Part shown: piece by piece, positions 11,135 to 25,500 of the stretch
Layout: each line of letters begins with the position of its first letter
Position numbering within the stretch: the first letter of the stretch is position 1
Origin: Carya illinoinensis
Taxonomy: Eukaryota > Streptophyta > Magnoliopsida > Fagales > Juglandaceae
DNA: 64,000 bases
Assembly (NCBI RefSeq): GCF_018687715.1
Contig: NC_056762.1
Coordinates: forward strand, 30,058,864-30,122,863
Direction of reading: 5' to 3'
Notes under the pieces: model-generated
Databases searched by the model: none
The model's input: only the letters and a program-made list of their open reading frames with translations
What the model was told of the DNA's origin: nothing
Made by a program: the position numbers and the translations under genes

Positions 11135-12990
11135 TACTAATATTTTTATGGTGGAAACAAAAAAAGTTGAGGAGTTTATTACCGTACCAACCAAATGTGC
11201 AGTGAATGTAAAACGCATTCGTTGTAAAATTTTCCAGAAGACAATAAGATGTTAGGACACTCCGGGCTTGTGACATGCTGTTGCTTTTATATTGTTAGTG
11301 CATGTATTTTGAGACTGATTGCGTCTAAGCTTTTGTTTGCTAATCTTGTATGTAAACCTCAGTTAACTTTCCTGCTCTCTCTGTATAAGAAGTTTTACAA
11401 AACTCAATTAAAAATTGACTTACAAGTCTTGCCAAGTGTTTTTCATTCGAGACAAATATAGTATCCTATTTTGAGGTGTATGAGAGAGGCTCTGAAATCC
11501 ATCAAATCGATTGGACTGCACTAAAGAGTTTAGTACACCTTGTTCTGAACCTCAAGTTGGGATCGAGGTGTTGCTTGAAGGAATTGATTGTAGCTTTTAA
11601 CGATCTCTAATGGCTGAGAAGCTCAAATGGTTCCTAATAGTTTATGAGCTAACTCTTCTTGATCTCACAAAGCGGGTATTCACTATTCAGAGTGCATCAC
11701 AAGCAATAAAATGTAAATAAACAAAGAAAAATTCTATTCATCATCCTCACACTCCAAATGTGTAGTATATGGATAATGAGTAGAATAATTCAATTAATTT
11801 ATGAAGAATAAAAAAATATATATAATGTGTAGTGTGTTAAGAATGATGAGTAGTAAAACTCAAAAACAAAATAATTGATTTACGGTTTGAAATCAATTCA
11901 GCTGGAATTGTTTATTTAATGAAGCATTTATGAATACAGAATAATGATTAATTTTTAAACCATACAAGATCAAATTCGGCTTAACTTGTATGAGTTCATA
12001 TATACTTGAATAACTTTTTTATTTTTTAATATTATTTCCAATTTTGTAGTGAGGATATGTTAGAGCACTGGCACTTAGCCAATTGCTAGTGCATCTAAAA
12101 TTTTGGCTTCCAAAACACATATTTTATTTCAAAATATTGTTATTTCCAATTATTAATTAACATTGTCAATAATAATATTAATTAACTGATTTGGTGCATG
12201 CTTAATTAATATTGTTATCTCTAATTATTAATTAACATATAGTTAGCGTAGTTGCAATAATGAAAAATAAAATAAAATATTATTATATTAATATTGTGAC
12301 TAATAAATGAATAATCCAATGTGAGGTTATATGTTGAATGGCTTTGGTTTTAGGCAAAATATATAGTTTTAGGCAAAATTTTGGCTTTGACTTCGGCTAG
12401 AATCTAGATGATCTTAAGTATAATAGTAATTAAACAGATATGAAAAAAAAATCATTTTTCTAATTTACAAAATCCCAAACTTTATTGTTGAGATTAAATA
12501 AAATTATAAGATATAATATCAATAATTTATTTTGTAAAAATTAAATAGTTTGAAAAATAAATAAGGTGTTATGAACATAAAATCTGTGGAGTTGACTATT
12601 TTAGGAAAATGCTTCTAAATAATTCTAATGTATTTTGGGTTGGTAAGAATATTGATATTATCGTAATAACTTCCAAAACCGACTTTAGAATATTCTTCTG
12701 TGTTTGCAACACTTAAAAATCATCATTAATTCATTAACTTCAGTTGAATATAGCATAGTGACATCTCACAATTGTAATGATTGAAATAAAAACTATAATC
12801 ATTAAAAAAATAAATTACTATGAATAAAAATACGTTTAGATAAAAGAATAAATATGAAATTTGGATATGTTAATGGTTTACTCAAACCATTACATAATTC
12901 AATGTGTTATATATAAGAAGTGCATTGAATAATGTCATAAACTTGCCAATGCTATCAAGATCTATTGTCCAAACTTTAAAAATCTAATTA
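11135..12990. other. 3' UTR and intergenic DNA without genes
   Basis: The first 300-400 bp after the stop is the likely 3' UTR of the ARF-GAP gene. The rest is AT-rich with stops in every frame. A segment at about 12060-12420 starting 'gttagagcactggcac' may be an old non-coding repeat, but I cannot define its ends. Confidence 0.5.
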
Positions 12991-13331
12991 AAGTCTCAAT
13001 TAGATAGTGAAATGAGATGAAATGATATGTGAATAGTAATTAAATTGTTTGTTTTATGGGATTTTAGAAAAGAGAGAGAGAAAATGTTGAATAGAAATAT
13101 TATAGTTAACATATTATTAAGTATAGTTTTTTTAATATAATTTTTGTTTGTGATTTGAAAATATTAAATTATTTATTTTATTTTATTTGAAGGTTTGATA
13201 AAGTTTTAATGATTACGTAATAATTAGATGAAAAAGTTAAAGATATGAAATAAAAAAAAAATATTTATATTTTTTATATTTGAATATTGAGATGAAATGA
13301 ATTGAAATGACTTTATTATCAAAATAAGCCT
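12991..13331 (-). mobile_element. MITE, reverse orientation copy
   Basis: It begins 'gtctcaattagatagtgaaatgagatgaaatg' and ends near 'aaaataagcc', reversing the order of the MITE at 3754-4123. It also shares the interior 'agagagaaaatgttgaatag' and 'tgatttgaaaata' blocks. Length is about 340 bp. The termini have diverged. Confidence 0.55.
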
Positions 13332-14009
13332 AAAAGAAGATTAAAAAAATAAAAAATCCTAAAAGAGATAGATACATAGAATTAACTCTATAAAATTTAT
13401 AATTACTAGAATAAATTTTGTTAACACTATTATATGCCTAAGAAATATTATAGTGCATATATATATTTTTAATATTTTAAATATATTTTAAAAAAATTAT
13501 AATATTATTAAAAAATATTTTCTTAATCACTAACTATTTTTTTCTTTTTGTCATTTTTACACCGGTGGGATCCCGATGCCATGTGTTTCCCATTTCCGAT
13601 ATCAAAAGTCTTTAAATTTACGTCGGTCACTGCCAACCAAAATAAGTCCCAAAAAATTTGAGAAAAAAAAAAAAAAAATCCCAAAAATTTGGTTGGAATG
13701 TGGAATGAATGCCAAAAAGAATAGCAAGCTCAGATTTCCCTCCTTTTTCAAAAAGTCCTCGAGTCCAGAAGATAATCCGCCACCGAACCATATTTCAAAC
13801 CCAAATTTCACCCTTCCCTCTCTCTGCCTCACCGCTTCTGAATACAAAAACCCTAGAACAGTTTCGAAAACCCAAATTTTTGGAGCCAAACAATTTCTAC
13901 CAAATTTTGGACCCCTCAGATTTCAATCCCCTCAAAACCTCATTCTCATTGTCCACATTTCTTCACAGATATCCCTCACGCAAGACACAGCGTCTGAATT
14001 AAATCTTCC
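13332..14009 (+). promoter_or_regulatory. Upstream region and 5' UTR of the ubiquitin protease gene
   Basis: The sequence changes at about 13560 from AT-rich spacer to a C-rich, CT-block-containing leader (ttccctctctctgcctc). That shift is typical of a plant transcript start region. No sequence box can be assigned safely. Confidence 0.4.
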
Positions 14010-17000
14010 ATGGGAACCAATGTCGCAAGAATCCTAGAAATTAACCCTGCTCCTTCGGATTCTATTGCTTCCCCAGAAATCTTTAATGGGTCTTCACCGT
14101 TTCCTCCTGAAATGCTTGTTTCTGAAGAAACCCTTGACGAGTCCTCGCCATCTTTGCTATCTGAAAACCCACGTGACCATTCTTTGGCCCCTGCACCAGA
14201 TCAAAATAGATCTTCTCCAAATTTAGGTAAGAAAGCCCAAGATGACCCGTCTTTGGTCCTTTCGCCAAGAATTCCTTCTGGGACTTCTTCAATGTTAACT
14301 CCTATTAATGAAACCCTAGATGGGTCTTCACCAGCGAATGAACTGGATGCTCTCGATGGGTCTTCTTCTCTGCCTATGCAAGCAGAAATCCCTAATGATT
14401 ATTCCAATTTCTCTATTCGTGGAGATGAAGAAGCCCTAGCAGTTGACCCATTTCCCGCTTCCCCGAATCGCTTATCGGGTAATAATTTATTGGATTATTC
14501 GTCATCACGTTGGTCTTCTTCATATTGTCCCTCGCTCTCAACAACTACTTGGCATTCATCTGCCCCTTGGTCTTCTTCGTCTTCATCTTCCAGAGACATC
14601 TGGTCTACATGGTCTTCTTCGGAAGAAACCAAGCCTTTCATGGTGGTAGGTTTTATTCCCTTTAATACCGGTTAATATTTGTGTATATGTTTGTTTGTTT
14701 GTTTTTAACGAATTTTTTTCTTTGTATGTGTGGTAGTACTTATTTATAGATTATTGGGGGTTTTTGTCTAAAAGAAGTTGCTTATTTTATAGGGGGCGGG
14801 GCTTGCAAATCTGGGCAACACATGCTTTATCAATGCCGTGCTGCAATGCTTTACGCATACCGTGCCACTTGTCCAGGCTCTTCGTTCTTACGATCATACC
14901 ATGCCTTGTGTCTGTAAGATCATGGCTTTCATCGATTTTTCAATTTTTAATTTAGCTGTGTGTTCTTCGATGTGATTTACTCCTATAATTAGTATCTTTT
15001 GTTCAAATCTGTGTTTGGAAATCTCAGGTAGTGGTGAAGGGTTCTGTGCTCTGTGTTCTCTACGTGTCCATGTTGAACGTTCATTAGCTTCTTCCGGAGG
15101 GATTCTTTCTCCTTTGGAACTTGTCGAGAATTTGAACTGTATCCTTTTGAATCTCTGTTTACAGACATTCCAAATATATCCCTTATTTGAGTGGGATGGT
15201 TTCCTGAGATTTTCTTATGTGTAGAATGATGACCAATTGGAAATAGAATTATAGTTTGATGATACTGAATTTGAGCATAAATTGGGATTGTTAGGTTTCA
15301 CAATTTATGGGTCTCCAGATGGTTTGGATCATCATATATGGTTGTACCTTCTGTTTATTAAATGCTCTATCCAATACACAATTTTAAGTGCAAGATTTTT
15401 TTAATTTCAAAGGGCATTTTTGGGAAGCTTTTGTGATCTTGACATGTGAACGATCAGATTTTTCATCTTGTTTCCGGAGGTATCAGCAGGAAGATGCCCA
15501 TGAATTTCTGCAGTGCTTCTTAGATAAACTTGAGAGATGTTGCTTGGATTTGAAGGGAAAGGATCTATCATCACACAATAACCTTGTTGAGAAGGTTTTT
15601 GGTGGCCGTCTTGTTAGCAAGGTATGAGCAGAGAAGTAGCTTTGTTAGTTTCTGTTGTTAAATATTTATCTGAATTCATGGTGATCCTTTTTGCTTGTTT
15701 TGGTTGGGTTAATAAAATAATGTTGTTTGAATTTCAGCTTCGATGCTGTAATTGTGGACACTCTTCTGACACATATGAACCTCTGATAGACTTGAGTTTG
15801 GAGATTGAAGATGTGGACACCCTTCCAAGTGCTCTTGAATCTTTTACCAAAGTGGAAAGGATCGAAGATTCAGGGGCAAAGTTTATGTGTGAGAACTGCA
15901 AGGAAGAAGTGTTGGTGGAGAAGCAGTTTATGCTGGACCAGGCTCCTTCAGTTGCTGCATTCCACTTGAAAAGATTCAAGACTGATGGACCATTTGTTGA
16001 GAAAGTTGACAAGCATGTGGAATTCCCTTTGGAGTTGGATTTGCAGCCATACAGCACTGGAAGCCAAAACAACAGAGTGAGTTGCAGATTATTCATGAAT
16101 TTTGGTTAAAATATGTTCTCTGAAGGTTTCCAGATTTGTTAACATATGATAATGGGTTTTACATAATTTTATGAATTTGAGAGTAGACACTCATCGTTGA
16201 TATGAAAGCATAATGAAGGAGAATCTTGTCACCTAATTTGGAGATAGGCTGGTTATAGTTTATGAACTGAATGGTTTGGAAAAAAGTTTTTGAAGTATAT
16301 ACAAATTTGGTATATACTATTTTTGGGTCTGTTTGTGGCTTATGCAATAGCTGTAATTGTGTACATGGAGACTGTTTTTCCTTGGGTCTGCATTGACTGC
16401 TGAAGTGCTTATTTTGCCTTTGTTTCCTTCCAGACTGGTGGAATTGAAATATAACATTTGTTTTTGATAGGTGGAACTGAAGTATAACCTGTATGCAATT
16501 ATTGTACATATTGGGTTCTCATCTACTTCTGGGCATTACTTCTGCTTTATTCGGTCCTCTCCAGAGACATGGTACCGCTTGGATGACTCAAAGGTAGTAA
16601 TTCTAATCTAGCCTTTTTATACAGTTGATGAGCATGAATATTTTGCCAAAATTATGGAGTTGACCTATTTTGGTGCACAAAGCCAGAGTAGGGGAATGAT
16701 CTTGCATTGTGAACATTAATATTTTGGATCATGTTCTTTGTTTTGTGAATCGTTGAATTTTTTCTTCTGTAAACATATTGAGTATGATAATAACTTTTTC
16801 TGATGTTTGTGGCATGGAATTATCCCCTTAATTTTTTGGAGGTGTTTCCTTTTCTGGTTCTGATTATAAATTAGCTGAACAGTCTCATTTAGAAGCTTTA
16901 TTCTTATCGTCCTTATGGTTGGATTATTTATGCTCTATTATATATCTTATTTTGTCTATGTTAATGTTAAAAATGCGCAATGTGTTCTTTACATTTACAA

Positions 17001-18276
17001 CACAAGCCATTCTTTGTTTAGGCTATATGTTTATGGGAAATGATTTGTACTGTCTTAGAGTGAGCAAGTTTCATGCACTTTGAAAAAAAGGGGCAAATTT
17101 GGGGCCCACATGAAAAATCCACCTTTTCACTGATTAAAAAAAAAAAATACACTTTTTTATACATGGCATCTTTCTTTCTTTCTTTTCCAAAGGGAGTGAG
17201 TGCTTGGGGCTTTTACACTATATGACTATCTAGTATTGCTTTTTTTTATTTATTTTTATTGTTCTCTGCACGTTAAGACATTATAAGAGCTAATAAATTT
17301 GGAAAACTTATTTTTGATGGATGTCTTGTAGGTCACTAGTGTACAAGAAGAGTTTGTACTATCTCAGGAGGCCTACATTCTGTTTTATGCAAGGGAGGGT
17401 ACACCCTGGTTTTCGAGTATAATAGATGCACATAAGCCATGCCTGGATCCAAACATAATGAATACATCTCCTAAGTCAGTTCTAGACAGTGTGGAAGGTG
17501 CTAGTGCTTCATATCCTAGTGTAGCTTGCATTGATAATTGTGATACCAGTGTCTCCTGTGAAAATAGAGATGAAGGGGTTGAGGTCAATGAAGCTAGAGA
17601 TGCAGCTACTTGTACTGAACAATTGTTACACAGGTTAAACCAAGATGAACTTGGGTCCAAAGATTCTAAAGATGATAGACTCATGGATAACTCTTTGACA
17701 CCACTTGGGGACGGTAATTTTTGTGATGTGACTTCATACAATGAGAAAATGAGCACCACATCCACTGTTGGGGTAAATAACTACAAAATTGATGAAATTA
17801 GAGATGATGGTTTTCATCCTCTAACGCCGCCCGGATCTCCGAGTCCAGATAAAGTTTCATTTGAATCTTCAGGTAAAGCAGATTAGCTCCTTAAAGAACT
17901 TATGCATCTTTTCACATTAAATCGTTCATTTGAACTAATTAATGAGGTGGTGTGCATTTTGCCAGAGGTGAGGTTTCAGATTCCCCGCAATCATCTTAAA
18001 TTGGAGAAGCAAGTTAGTGGTAAGAAACGGTTGAACAAGGAAAGGGAACTAGAAGATTCAAAGAGCCAGGAAGCTTTGAGATACCTTTCGAAGTGTGGGC
18101 ACTCTGAGAGGCGTAAGAAACTTATTGCTGCTATTACTGAAAACCAGAGTGAAGGCTCTCTAAACAAGAGGAAAAGAATGGTATCGGCCCCATGTAAGAA
18201 CAGCCCTCCCAGAACTCGCCGTAGGCCCAATCATAATGCTATTGTCCAGCCTATGGCGACGGCAATTTCTCGCTGA
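14010..18276 (+). CDS. UBP20/21: Ubiquitin carboxyl-terminal hydrolase, UBP20/21 type
   Basis: Eight exons with GT-AG borders join in frame: 14010-14645, 14793-14913, 15028-15138, 15458-15621, 15738-16076, 16471-16593, 17332-17872 and 17966-18276. They total 2346 nt, or 781 aa, somewhat longer than Arabidopsis UBP20/21 (about 700-730 aa as I recall). The N-terminal 212 residues are low-complexity, with recurring GSSP/DGSS and WSSS motifs. The USP domain follows: Cys box GLANLGNTCFIN with catalytic Cys223, QQEDAHEF in exon 4, a structural zinc site (CCNCG ... CENC) in exon 5, and the His box GHYFCFIRS with His479 plus WYRLDDSKV in exons 6-7. The tail is acidic/serine-rich, then strongly basic (KKRLNKERE, RRKK, NKRKR, RTRRRPN), which suggests nuclear localisation. 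By family it cleaves ubiquitin from conjugates. No lesion is seen. Confidence 0.93.
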
Positions 18277-18794
18277 ATGGGGAGATTTTGCTAAACAAAC
18301 CTGGCTTTTGAACAGTGCAAATATATTAGAGTCAATGCTGACCTTGTTTTGATAAGACTGGGCATGGCCCTTTGAAAGTATTTAGGTTATTCTGTTTGCC
18401 GCACATGTGGTGGGGAGCTTGGGTGATTTAGCCATGTCACCCTGGGTTGTTTTTACCTTTACCATGAAATGTAAAGTTCTTGAGGTCTTAATTTACTTAG
18501 TGCTCTTAGAATCGGTATAAGAAAGGCATTTTTGAGTACTTGCTTTGTGGACTGTTAGGCTTTGCTCAAGAGGTATAAATTTGAGACGTCTGCCATCTTA
18601 ATTGAAGGTTTCGGTGAGAGATTTAAAAAAATTAATATACAAATGACACGATCTTGAATGACATCGAGTCTTTGGATACCACAGGTTAGATTCTTTTGCA
18701 TGCAACTCTCCCAGTTTTGCTTTCGTATGATGGGAAAATAAGTACTGCATCCTAGACGAAGCTTTTATACCAATAAATATAGAGGGGCTTTAGA
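18277..18794. other. 3' UTR and spacer after the ubiquitin protease
   Basis: The region is non-coding and T-rich. It is the likely 3' UTR up to about 18560, followed by spacer. No gene is seen. Confidence 0.45.
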
Positions 18795-19345
18795 AATATG
18801 ATGGTCTAAATTTGCCCACAGAGTTACTTTGTGGCAAAATGGATATATTCGGCGGAAAATACTTATTTTCCACAAAAATGTCCCGTGGATTACTCGTCGG
18901 AAATAGCTTGCCGGAAAAAGTATTATTTTCTACAACAAATATGACTTGTCGGCATAAGTTCATTTTTTTGGCCAGTTCGGTGGAGAAAAAAAAAAAATTG
19001 TCTGTGAGAAATATTGATTGGAGGCGCCTTCTCCATTGGGAAAAGTGATGTATTTTCTGCGAAGATGTATGGTGGGTTAATTTTTTTTTCCACCAAAAAG
19101 TATGGTGAGAACATTGCAAACGTCCTTCTGTTTTTGATGACCACTGCTCTCTTTTTCCACAGCACTTAGTTCTCGGTAATGGCCAAGCATTTTTTATTTA
19201 TTTTTATCGCTATTTTTAAGGACAGAAGCCTCAACAAATAATCGTTACTATTGTCAGTAAACTTCCTTGCCAGCAAAAGCATTATTTTTTACAAGATTTG
19301 GTGGAAGAAAATAGTGTTAATTTTATTCTTTTCCCACACGTTCTT
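18795..19345. repeat. Probable subterminal repeat region of CACTA element A (left side)
   Basis: Short motifs recur in both orientations: ggcggaaaatacttattttccac, gtcggaaatag, gccggaaaaagtattattttctac, gtggagaaaa and ccaccaaaaag. Arrays of this kind characterise CACTA subterminal zones that bind the element's own TnpA-like protein. The region lies beyond the 3' side of the - strand transposase genes, where such a zone is expected. A clean CACTA terminus was not found. Confidence 0.4.
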
Positions 19346-20849
19346 CCCCTCAGTGTTTGGATGAAAATTATCTATTTTTTCCTAGAAAATTTGATATTTT
19401 TGTTTCTTTTTCCTCCAGTTGTAAATGGAATTAGTTGATTTTGGTCAAATATAATGCTTTACGTGCACCCAAACCAACAGTAAATGCACTGGGACATTTC
19501 TGAATCATTTTACAGCATAATATCACTTAACATCCACTTTCATGAAATGACTCAATTTTAGTATTACTTTTGCATAATCCTATTTTGATATCACTTAACA
19601 GTGAACACCCACTTTCTGATGCTAAAAATATATCCCTAACACTAAAATATCAAGCACATCATCATAAGAAATGAACCCATTCCAGACTAGAGAATACACT
19701 TTAACACACTTACTTATCAAGTATCACATAAAATTTGGAAATACAATTTTCTTGATGTTGGGGAGTACATCCATTTCACATACACCAAAATATTGCCACT
19801 TCAGATCCAACATCTTCAACATGGCATATATATGTTGTTCACTATATATATACATATATCTTACAAGTAGACAGAGATAGGTTGCTGCATAGTTGTGGCT
19901 GATTTTGTCATATAATTGTCTCAATCAACAAGTTCCCATGCTTTTTGATCAAACCATATTATTTTCACTTTATCACTCTACCTAATGACCTTCATAAACA
20001 AAGGGATCTTGTATCAATTCAGCATTCATGACTTTATCACATTTACAACTACCTAATTATAAAATCAACTTCACTAACAAACACTTACTTTCTTAGGAAA
20101 GTAATACATCACTCAAAACCTTTCCTCAATATATCTGTAAAGACTAATGATTTTGCCATGTTTAACTACAACAACATGCTTTTGACAAATAAAAGGAGAT
20201 TTTGCTTACCACAAAGTGTGCCTATGGATGGTTGTTGACTGTTGCTGTATGCCAATAGTTTCTAGTTGGTGAAGAGATATCCTAACTTCTCTTCTTTAAC
20301 CATGCCAAATTTCCTGCCACCCAGAAAGATACATGCATTGCAAATATCCTGCATTACATCATAGAACCTATTTTAGAAGGAGCAAGTACATATAAGATGG
20401 TTCTGTAAAGCAAAACATACCATGTATGTATAGGAGATTAAAATCATATTCCAATTCTTACCCCACACTCCACCTGCCACTTGCATGAAAGTTGAAACCA
20501 TCTAGTTACTATGTACATCATAATAATCATCAAAACATCACCAAAATCCTAAGTTATATAACATAGAAGCCCCTGCCTCTTAAAACCCACAGAGTCCCCA
20601 CGACACATACGACACTGCCCAGCAAAAGTATCACAAAAAGAAGCCCATGCCAATCATGCCCACCGAGCCCCCACACCACATGACCACACTACCCAACAAA
20701 AAATATTGGTGGATTTTAATGCAGTCCATTCAAGGGTGTTACTTCACACACAAAGAAAAAAAAAAAAAACTTGCAAAAATTCAAAATGCACAAAAACAAG
20801 GCATCCTTAGCTTGAGTCTCTCGTTGAGACTTTGTATGGGATTCCAAAT
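19346..20849. other. Non-coding interior of the CACTA complex
   Basis: The stretch is AT-rich with stops in all frames and no recognised domain. It contains only short microsatellites such as 'tatatatatacatatat' near 19842. Confidence 0.4.
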
Positions 20850-22571
20850 CTAACATTCGAATGTTTGTTGCTCATAATCAATTTTTTTTTTCCTCATTGT
20901 TGTCATGTCACCCAATAGTGCCTCTAAATGAGTAGTGACTCTTTCTACAGTAGCATTGTTCTTTTCATTTTCCCCAACTAAACATACAAAATTCTTGTTC
21001 TTTTGCATTGAAGGATATGGCTCAAGAATGATTGTGTGCTCCATACCTTGCGCATAGCAAGATTTTTGCCCTAAAACCTCCTCGAAAACCACTGCAGCTG
21101 CATCATCATCATTCTTATCCAATTTCCTCTCATTCAACTTCTTAATCATCAGATTCTGAATATCAAATACACATGATATCAGATTCTGAATATCAAATAC
21201 ACATGATATACTATGTGACTGAACAATGAATTTATGAATAAGCAAAAGAAATACAAATCACTCACATAATTATGTTCACTTGTTGCATTGATAAATTTAC
21301 CATTCTTCTTTGACTAGTGCACTTCATTATAGAAAGTAACCAAATTTGGTGCCATCTCATGCTTCAATAAAATACAAGACTTAAATGTAAGGCACAAGTT
21401 CAGAAAAAGTACTCATATTTAGTATCAATATTGTTGGTGGATTTTACATTTTTTTCCAAAATCCTAACAAATGACTTCTGGCCACCTGTATGTTTGACCA
21501 TTTGTTTTTGCCTATTACACTAATTTCTTTGAGATATATCCTGAGCATATCATGTTTTAAAAAAATAAGTGCATGACAAATATTATTGCTATTAAAAGGA
21601 GAGTAATGTGGAACTAAATTCTGCTATAACTCCCTTCTAAATAGAAACTAATGCATCAAATTAGGGTAAACATACATTAAACTAATTTGAAGGTGCTGCT
21701 GGCCCACGGTTGGCATAGGCATTCCCATATTGGTTTCTCAATCAAGGATGTCCCACCAAACAGTGCCTCTTCATGTGTGGCATATTTTAAGTATTCATTG
21801 TGTAGTTTATAGTGAAATGCATTATACCTATCAGCCAACGCCATCATCACAGTTTCATGATGATTTAGCGTTATCCAATCCAATACAAAGTTGGCCTAAA
21901 TATTAGAAATGTTAGATGTCCATTTTCATTACCATCATATAAACATTTAACAATTTTTATAAACTTGGGTCACTTCTGGATCAATTTAATAAATTATTAC
22001 TTGAACACGATCAATGAGCTCACTTTCTCTTTATGGGCAACAATAGTCCAGTTTGCATGCGTCATTTCTGCATGTACTTTAATGATTCACGACACTCGAC
22101 CGGTAAATATTTTGACATTTTTACATGGTGGACCTCTATGATCATCTTTGATATCTAATGGAATCTTACCCAACTTTAAGAGACGTTCAAATTTGTGGCC
22201 GGCCCACGACCACGTTTACGGGTGGGTGGAACTATACATACAAAAACAAGATCATGAATCAATCACAACAAAAACATTGAATGAGGTGAATTTAGACTAG
22301 CCAATTCATGCCTTCAAGTAATTGTACTATAACATTATTAACTATGTGCAATACTTGTAATAATATTCCCCTCGTTGTCATGTTCTTCACCCATCGACTC
22401 CTCCACGCCCACACGTGTTACTACTTGAGTTGAATTATCAACTCCTGCATCAATCTCGTCACATAGGTTCCATCTTGGAGGATGTGTTTTTGGGCCTATA
22501 CCAATAGGGCTTGATACTGTAGTAATATGCCCTCCACGTCTCCTCATTCCTCCAATTACAAATTGCACCAT
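20850..22571 (-). pseudogene. En/Spm (CACTA) family-24-type transposase gene, decayed
   Basis: Several - strand exon-like blocks resemble the second gene of plant CACTA elements. 22571-22338 encodes RRGGHITTVSSPIGIGP. About 22220 gives TRKRGRGPATNLNV. 21883-21677 encodes a segment with MALADRYNAFHYKLHNEYLKY and PIWECLCQPWASSTFK, and 21460-21420 HTGGQKSFVRILEKN. 21245-20850 ends in VFEEVLGQKSCYAQGMEHTI. Order and spacing fit transposase family 24 (Ptta/En/Spm), whose protein binds subterminal repeats. Internal stops and a 30-bp duplication show decay, though some gaps could be introns. It lies downstream of, and on the same strand as, the TNP2-like gene. Confidence 0.65.
21148..21207. repeat. 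30-bp tandem duplication in the CACTA gene remnant
   Basis: Two adjacent copies of a 30-bp unit beginning atcagattctgaatatcaaa are identical. The - strand translation doubles ISCVFDIQNL in frame. Confidence 0.9.
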
Positions 22572-25500
22572 CCCTGTGCTAAACTCAAAAAGTAGTGTAT
22601 TAACAAGTAACTAGTTTGATCGTTGGACCCAACAACTAACCATGAAATAAGACAACCCAACAATAACTAATAGAGCAGGATTAACAAACTATCTTCACAG
22701 CCCAAGATAAGCACACATATTATGTTACCAAATGACATGGTTTCTGGATAAGTCCTAGAATTTACAGGGATTCTAATAGGTAGTTTGTGAATGGATTGAA
22801 CAATACTAGCTAGCTAATTAGAACATGCTTCATCTAGATAAATAACGCTATATTACAAATAAAAAGAATTTAGTCACAGTTAGACCACAATTATCTTCCT
22901 ATATGGAAAAGTCACTACTTAAGGCATTTACCAAATTATAGTTGATCATGAAGCTAGCTAGCTAATTATTGAAGAGAGGAATTGGAAGCTCAAATCTTAT
23001 ACTTTTACAACTTTTTTTTACTCGATAATTAATTAAGGATATATACTAACTAGTACTACTCACTCCCTCATGCAGGGAACGAATTTACTGCTTCAAGGAT
23101 ATCAGCCACGGAAATTTAGGGTGAATAGCGGCATATATGGGGAGCTACATGCATATGGTATAAGTTTCAAATTTTGATAAAAATGCTTTGAAAAACATTC
23201 GAGAGCACTAGCATTAGTTTATGCATTTCTAAATTTTTGCATGACTATGAATAACGTTTCTTTAAATTTGAAGAAATACTATTTACTCTTCAAAAATTAT
23301 TTTACTATTTTTTTCTTTCTCATACTCATTAAAATCAACTTTGTGTAGTTTATATTAAAATGATTTTGATACGTAAAATTTGTATCAAGTTGATAATACA
23401 AAGTGGGTTGTCCTGGATTGAAGCCCAACCTTCCAAGGTTGCAAGGTCCATAAAGATATCATTGAATATGTTTCCTACCGCTCCAAGAGAAAAAAAAAAT
23501 ATGTGAAAACGGGACTTCAATATTATGATGGCCGGACTTGAGACCCGTGAAGATATTGTACTATTAAGTGTAAGTTAACTGTGGATGAAGAAGTTAACTG
23601 GGGCAGATCAGTAGGTGAACAAGAACCGATCTATTAAACGATATGACGCCAATTAAGAAGAAGTAATTAAAATAGAGATTTACCCCCCTCGATCTTCACT
23701 TTATCCCACGCAGAAAAGACACTTTACATTTTTGCTTTGTTTCATATGGACTTCTGTTGACTTCTACGTTTATGGCATTTCTTTATAGAATTGTCAACGT
23801 GTCTTGAGAACATTATAAATCATCTTTAGTCCCTGTGAATATTGTTTTACAATTCCCAACACATGATTAAAGTTGGATTTTAATAACCAATCACATCATT
23901 GTATATATATCAAGAACTGTTTATATGTTCTAATTTCTCCCAATATAAAAATGAATGTTCTAAATTATCAATGTTCTCCCAACCTCTATGTTCTAAATTA
24001 TTAATTTCTCCAAACTAACATATTAATCTTCTATATGTTCTAATTTATCAACATAGAAAATACGCATATAATCATCCAAATATACGTTCCATAAATTAGT
24101 TATGTCTAACACCAACATTTTTTGAGGTTCACTGTGAATTCTAGCAATTTGAAATTTATGTTATCACAAAAATTATTTTGTTATGATTAAAGGAATATTT
24201 TATATTTTATATTATCAATTTTATTTCATTTAACTTGTTCAACATTAACCAATGGATGTAACTAATGTAGGTGTAATTCTAGTACTCAAACATTTTCACA
24301 TGAACTTAAATTTTTTAGATAATTTATACCATTATGTAAATTAGATATTCATTATGACATTTGATCAACTATTGTGGGTCTCATTTTTTTGTTGCCAAGA
24401 GTAATCCATAGAAGGTTTGAAATAACTTTTTCTAACTGAATAAGTTTACAAATTTATGATTTTTGGAATTATATAGTCACATATGACAAAATTCCTATAT
24501 CAAACAAAAGTCATCAGCCTTAGCTCTTCCAGGTCAATAGTTGACATTCCTGTTGACGTACACGCAAGCCTGCCAAATGGTGTTTCTAGTTCAAGACTTC
24601 ATCTACATACAATAGATAAAATATTATTTTTTACATCATTTGCTTCCATCATATTACTCACAACAACTGTAAATTTTGAGATTGCTAAATTGCATACCCT
24701 TTGATCATTGAACTACTAGAAGACACATTTTGAGATAAATACATTTACGCACATGACCATAAAGACAATGACATATGATATGATCTCAAACAAGAAAAAT
24801 CAAAATTTACATTATTTGGTTGTCCAATTTAGTGCTAAAAGCACACAACTCACAATATTTTTTAATGGTCAACTAATATTTTTATAAGACACATGAGTCA
24901 GTTAAACATGCCATTCCCAAACTGTTTTTAGCCACTTTTACATGCCTAATTTTTCATCTATATTTAACAAGAACCCAGAGTCTAGCATCTCACAATTTCC
25001 CTACGCACCTTATTGCTGTCCAATTAAAATGGTACCAGCTAAGGTTCTTGTCCAGATTTAGCTCATGTATAATTATTGTCACTAATTATCCCAGATCAAA
25101 AAGGGTACTAATTCGACATAAATCAGTTTAAAATATACATCTATAATTGCTATGCACGGTCAACCTTAATGAGTACATTCAAATGACTAACTCTAAACCC
25201 ATCTAATTGTATACTTATGTATCCTGAGCTGTAATTTGTCAACAATTATTGATAATCAAACCATACTATATGGATTTCTTAAACAAAATTTATATCAACT
25301 AACTTTGTGAGCATTTACTTTTTATGGTTCCTTGAGCAACTCAAATTGCACATCAGGCGTTTTCCAGCAGAATCATTCTCAGTCTAAGGTCTCTTTTAGG
25401 AAGTCTACATTCATACTAGCTACAATCCATATGGCATTGAAACCCAATACAGGAACACAAATTGGCAAAGCAGTCATAAATATTGGAAGTATATAGAGGT

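Noticed and set aside
13576..14037. Open frame overlapping the ubiquitin protease leader
   Set aside because: Wrong frame and low-complexity leader sequence. The start at 14010 leads into a full, conserved protein.
24483..24704. 73-aa + strand open frame
   Set aside because: No family resemblance, no neighbouring exons and AT-rich context; consistent with chance.
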